Assembly: GCF_017565645.3 (NCBI RefSeq)
Contig: NZ_CP086136.1
Coordinates: forward strand, 2,432,001 to 2,496,000
DNA: 64,000 bases
From: Bradyrhizobium barranii subsp. barranii
Lineage (GTDB): Bacteria > Pseudomonadota > Alphaproteobacteria > Rhizobiales > Xanthobacteraceae
Direction of reading: 5' to 3'
Part shown: positions 63,195 through 64,000 of the stretch, in pieces
Position numbering within the stretch: position 1 is the stretch's first letter
Layout of the letters: every line of letters begins with the position of its first letter
Translations under genes and position numbers: made by a program
The notes under the pieces: model-generated
What the model was told of the DNA's origin: nothing
What the model saw: only the letters and a program-made list of their open reading frames with translations
Databases searched by the model: none

Positions 63195-63408
63195 CTTCGC
63201 TCCTGATTCGCAGCAAGAATCCTCGCCGCTGTCAGGCAGAAAATCCACTCAAGCTACTGTCCGAATTTGCGGGGCCAGCTCTCTCCTCGATCACGTCGCC
63301 AGTATTCATGATCTGGAAAAGCTCGATCTGTTTCTTCAGTTTTCAGATGGGGCTCATGCAGTTTGAGGGCATTGCCGCCAAGTTCATCGGCTCAGCCACT
63401 TGCCCCCC

Positions 63409-63973
63409 GAGACTGAGCAAGAACGCGGCATTTTCGTAGGTCGGTGTACGCTTCTGTTCATGACGAATCGCACATTCAAGACCGGCGAGAGCCGCGACCA
63501 GGCCAGTCTGCTTCCTGCTCGGATTGAGGATTATGTCAGGCCGGACAACCCGGTCCGGGCAATCGAGAGCTTCGTTGGTGTTCTCGACCTTGCCAAACTC
63601 GGCTTTCGCCATGCGGATCGCAAGGCTGAAGGGGTCGGCCAGCCACCGTACGATCCGGCCGATCTGCTGAAGCTCTACCTTTACGGCTACATCAACCAAA
63701 TCAGGTCGTCGCGTCGGTTGTGAGGACGATGGCATCACGGCCTATGTGCCGGTGCCGGAGGGCAACGCCCGGCTCGAGAAGCAGGGCCGCTTTACCCTCA
63801 AGGACTTCAACTATGATGGCGCATCCGACACCTACCGTTGTCCCGCCGGCCAACTGCTACATCCGATGAAGAGCAGGCAGAAAAACACCAGTGGCCGCAT
63901 CGAGATCCGCTACGCGGCGCGCGGAGCGATCTGCAAGACCTGCCCGCTCAAGGTCCGTTGTCTCTCGTCGAAC
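63409..63973 (+). pseudogene. 5' fragment of an IS1182-family transposase gene, internally deleted
   Basis: After the probable terminal repeat GAGACTGAGCAAGAA (63409-63423), the gene starts at 63460: MTNRTFKTGESRDQASLLPA, then RIEDYVRPDNPVRAIESFVG and DPADLLKLYLYGYINQIRSS. It then jumps near 63718 to another frame: CEDDGITAYVPVPEGNARLE, then AARGAICKTCPLKVRCLSSN. The catalytic Asp region is missing, so an internal deletion of roughly 0.7 kb is likely. It breaks at 63973 against an IS66 end. The same break point bounds the 3' fragment at 43020. Confidence 0.85.
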
Positions 63974-64000
63974 GTAAGCGACGTTCGCGTCCCATTCGCA
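63974..64000 (-). mobile_element. End of an IS66-family element (partial)
   Basis: GTAAGCGACGTTCGCGTCCC matches, inverted, the right end of the IS66 element at 48139-48158. The 8 bp before it (63966-63973, CGTCGAAC) are the complement of the 8 bp flanking the left IS66 end at 43013-43020. The element continues beyond the window. Confidence 0.75.

Larger units (their letters stand above)
61919..63282 (-). mobile_element. IS3-family insertion sequence, copy 2 (1364 bp)
   Basis: The ends are AGAGCTGGCCCC and GGGGCCAGCTCT, with CTC duplicated on both sides (61916-61918 and 63283-63285). It is the same length as copy 1 and encodes identical proteins, in inverted orientation, so the pair can recombine to invert about 38 kb. 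The terminal hairpin lies at about 61999-62055. Confidence 0.93.
61703..63366 (+). pseudogene. DUF3800-like gene split by IS3 copy 2
   Basis: The left part (61703-61918) reads THFRFADSKAEPGIQLSDVI, then VGVLGKMHTYFTDTERDEVT and NLLRDLISASHSVNIAL. The right part (63286-63366) reads LDHVASIHDLEKLDLFLQFS, then DGAHAV and stop. Joining them at the 3-bp duplication CTC gives one continuous frame (NIALLDHVAS). The 'DSKxxPGIQLxDxxVG' segment resembles the DUF3800 family of putative nucleases found near mobile and defence loci. The 5' end is missing or decayed. Confidence 0.6.

Overview
The window is GC-rich alphaproteobacterial DNA. It looks like Bradyrhizobium or a close relative (Nitrobacteraceae): a Bug/TctC solute receptor, many periplasmic binding proteins, DUF3551-, DUF2336- and DUF1697-type proteins, several small lineage-specific proteins, FixK/FNR-type boxes and a dense IS3/IS630/IS66/IS1182 load. 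Species cannot be fixed from the sequence alone.

Left part (1 to about 38.6 kb) is mostly metabolic and regulatory. A minus-strand catabolic cluster (VOC protein, Bug receptor, metallo-hydrolase, LivK-type receptor) faces a TetR/CMD/SDR operon across an intergenic region with two palindromic operators. Small proteins, a HutD homologue and a group of class III nucleotidyl cyclases (one frameshifted, one relic, one with a WGR-like N-terminus) follow. Next is a polar-amino-acid-type ABC transporter operon with a Gfo/Idh/MocA dehydrogenase and a TIM-barrel isomerase, facing a second TetR gene. Then come DoxX, SDR and MFS genes, an ECF sigma factor whose 3' end is duplicated around a DUF2867 gene, the first IS3 copy, a universal stress protein, a frameshifted winged-helix/AAA/TPR regulator, a TSUP permease, DUF2336, a split enoyl-CoA hydratase, an ABC receptor with a second receptor tail, and an amidohydrolase.

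Middle part (39 to 48.2 kb) is mobile. It holds IS630 copy A, a 3' tRNA-half-like sequence beside a tyrosine integrase with an excisionase-like gene and a MerR-like gene, an IS1182 3' fragment, and an IS66 element. The tnpB of this IS66 is interrupted exactly by a 2.48-kb two-gene serine-recombinase element.

Right part (48.2 to 64 kb) looks like a decaying stress and low-oxygen island. It has an HD-domain gene with a premature stop, an AI-2E-type permease and an AspT-type transporter each behind a perfect TTGAT-N4-ATCAA box, a phasin gene cut by IS630 copy B, a K+ channel, an FNR-family relic, groES with a CIRCE-like element and a broken groEL, then remnants of a UvrD-like helicase and a DUF3800-like gene cut by the second IS3 copy. 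The window ends inside an IS1182 5' fragment interrupted by an IS66 end. The two IS1182 halves (43,020 and 63,973) carry the same 8-bp duplication, so one IS1182::IS66 event has been split or copied by rearrangement.

Single-base indels recur in otherwise well-preserved genes (about 9.49, 28.11, 30.44, 34.72, 39.35 and 58.79 kb). Either this is real pseudogenisation or the assembly has residual homopolymer errors; read-level checking would decide.
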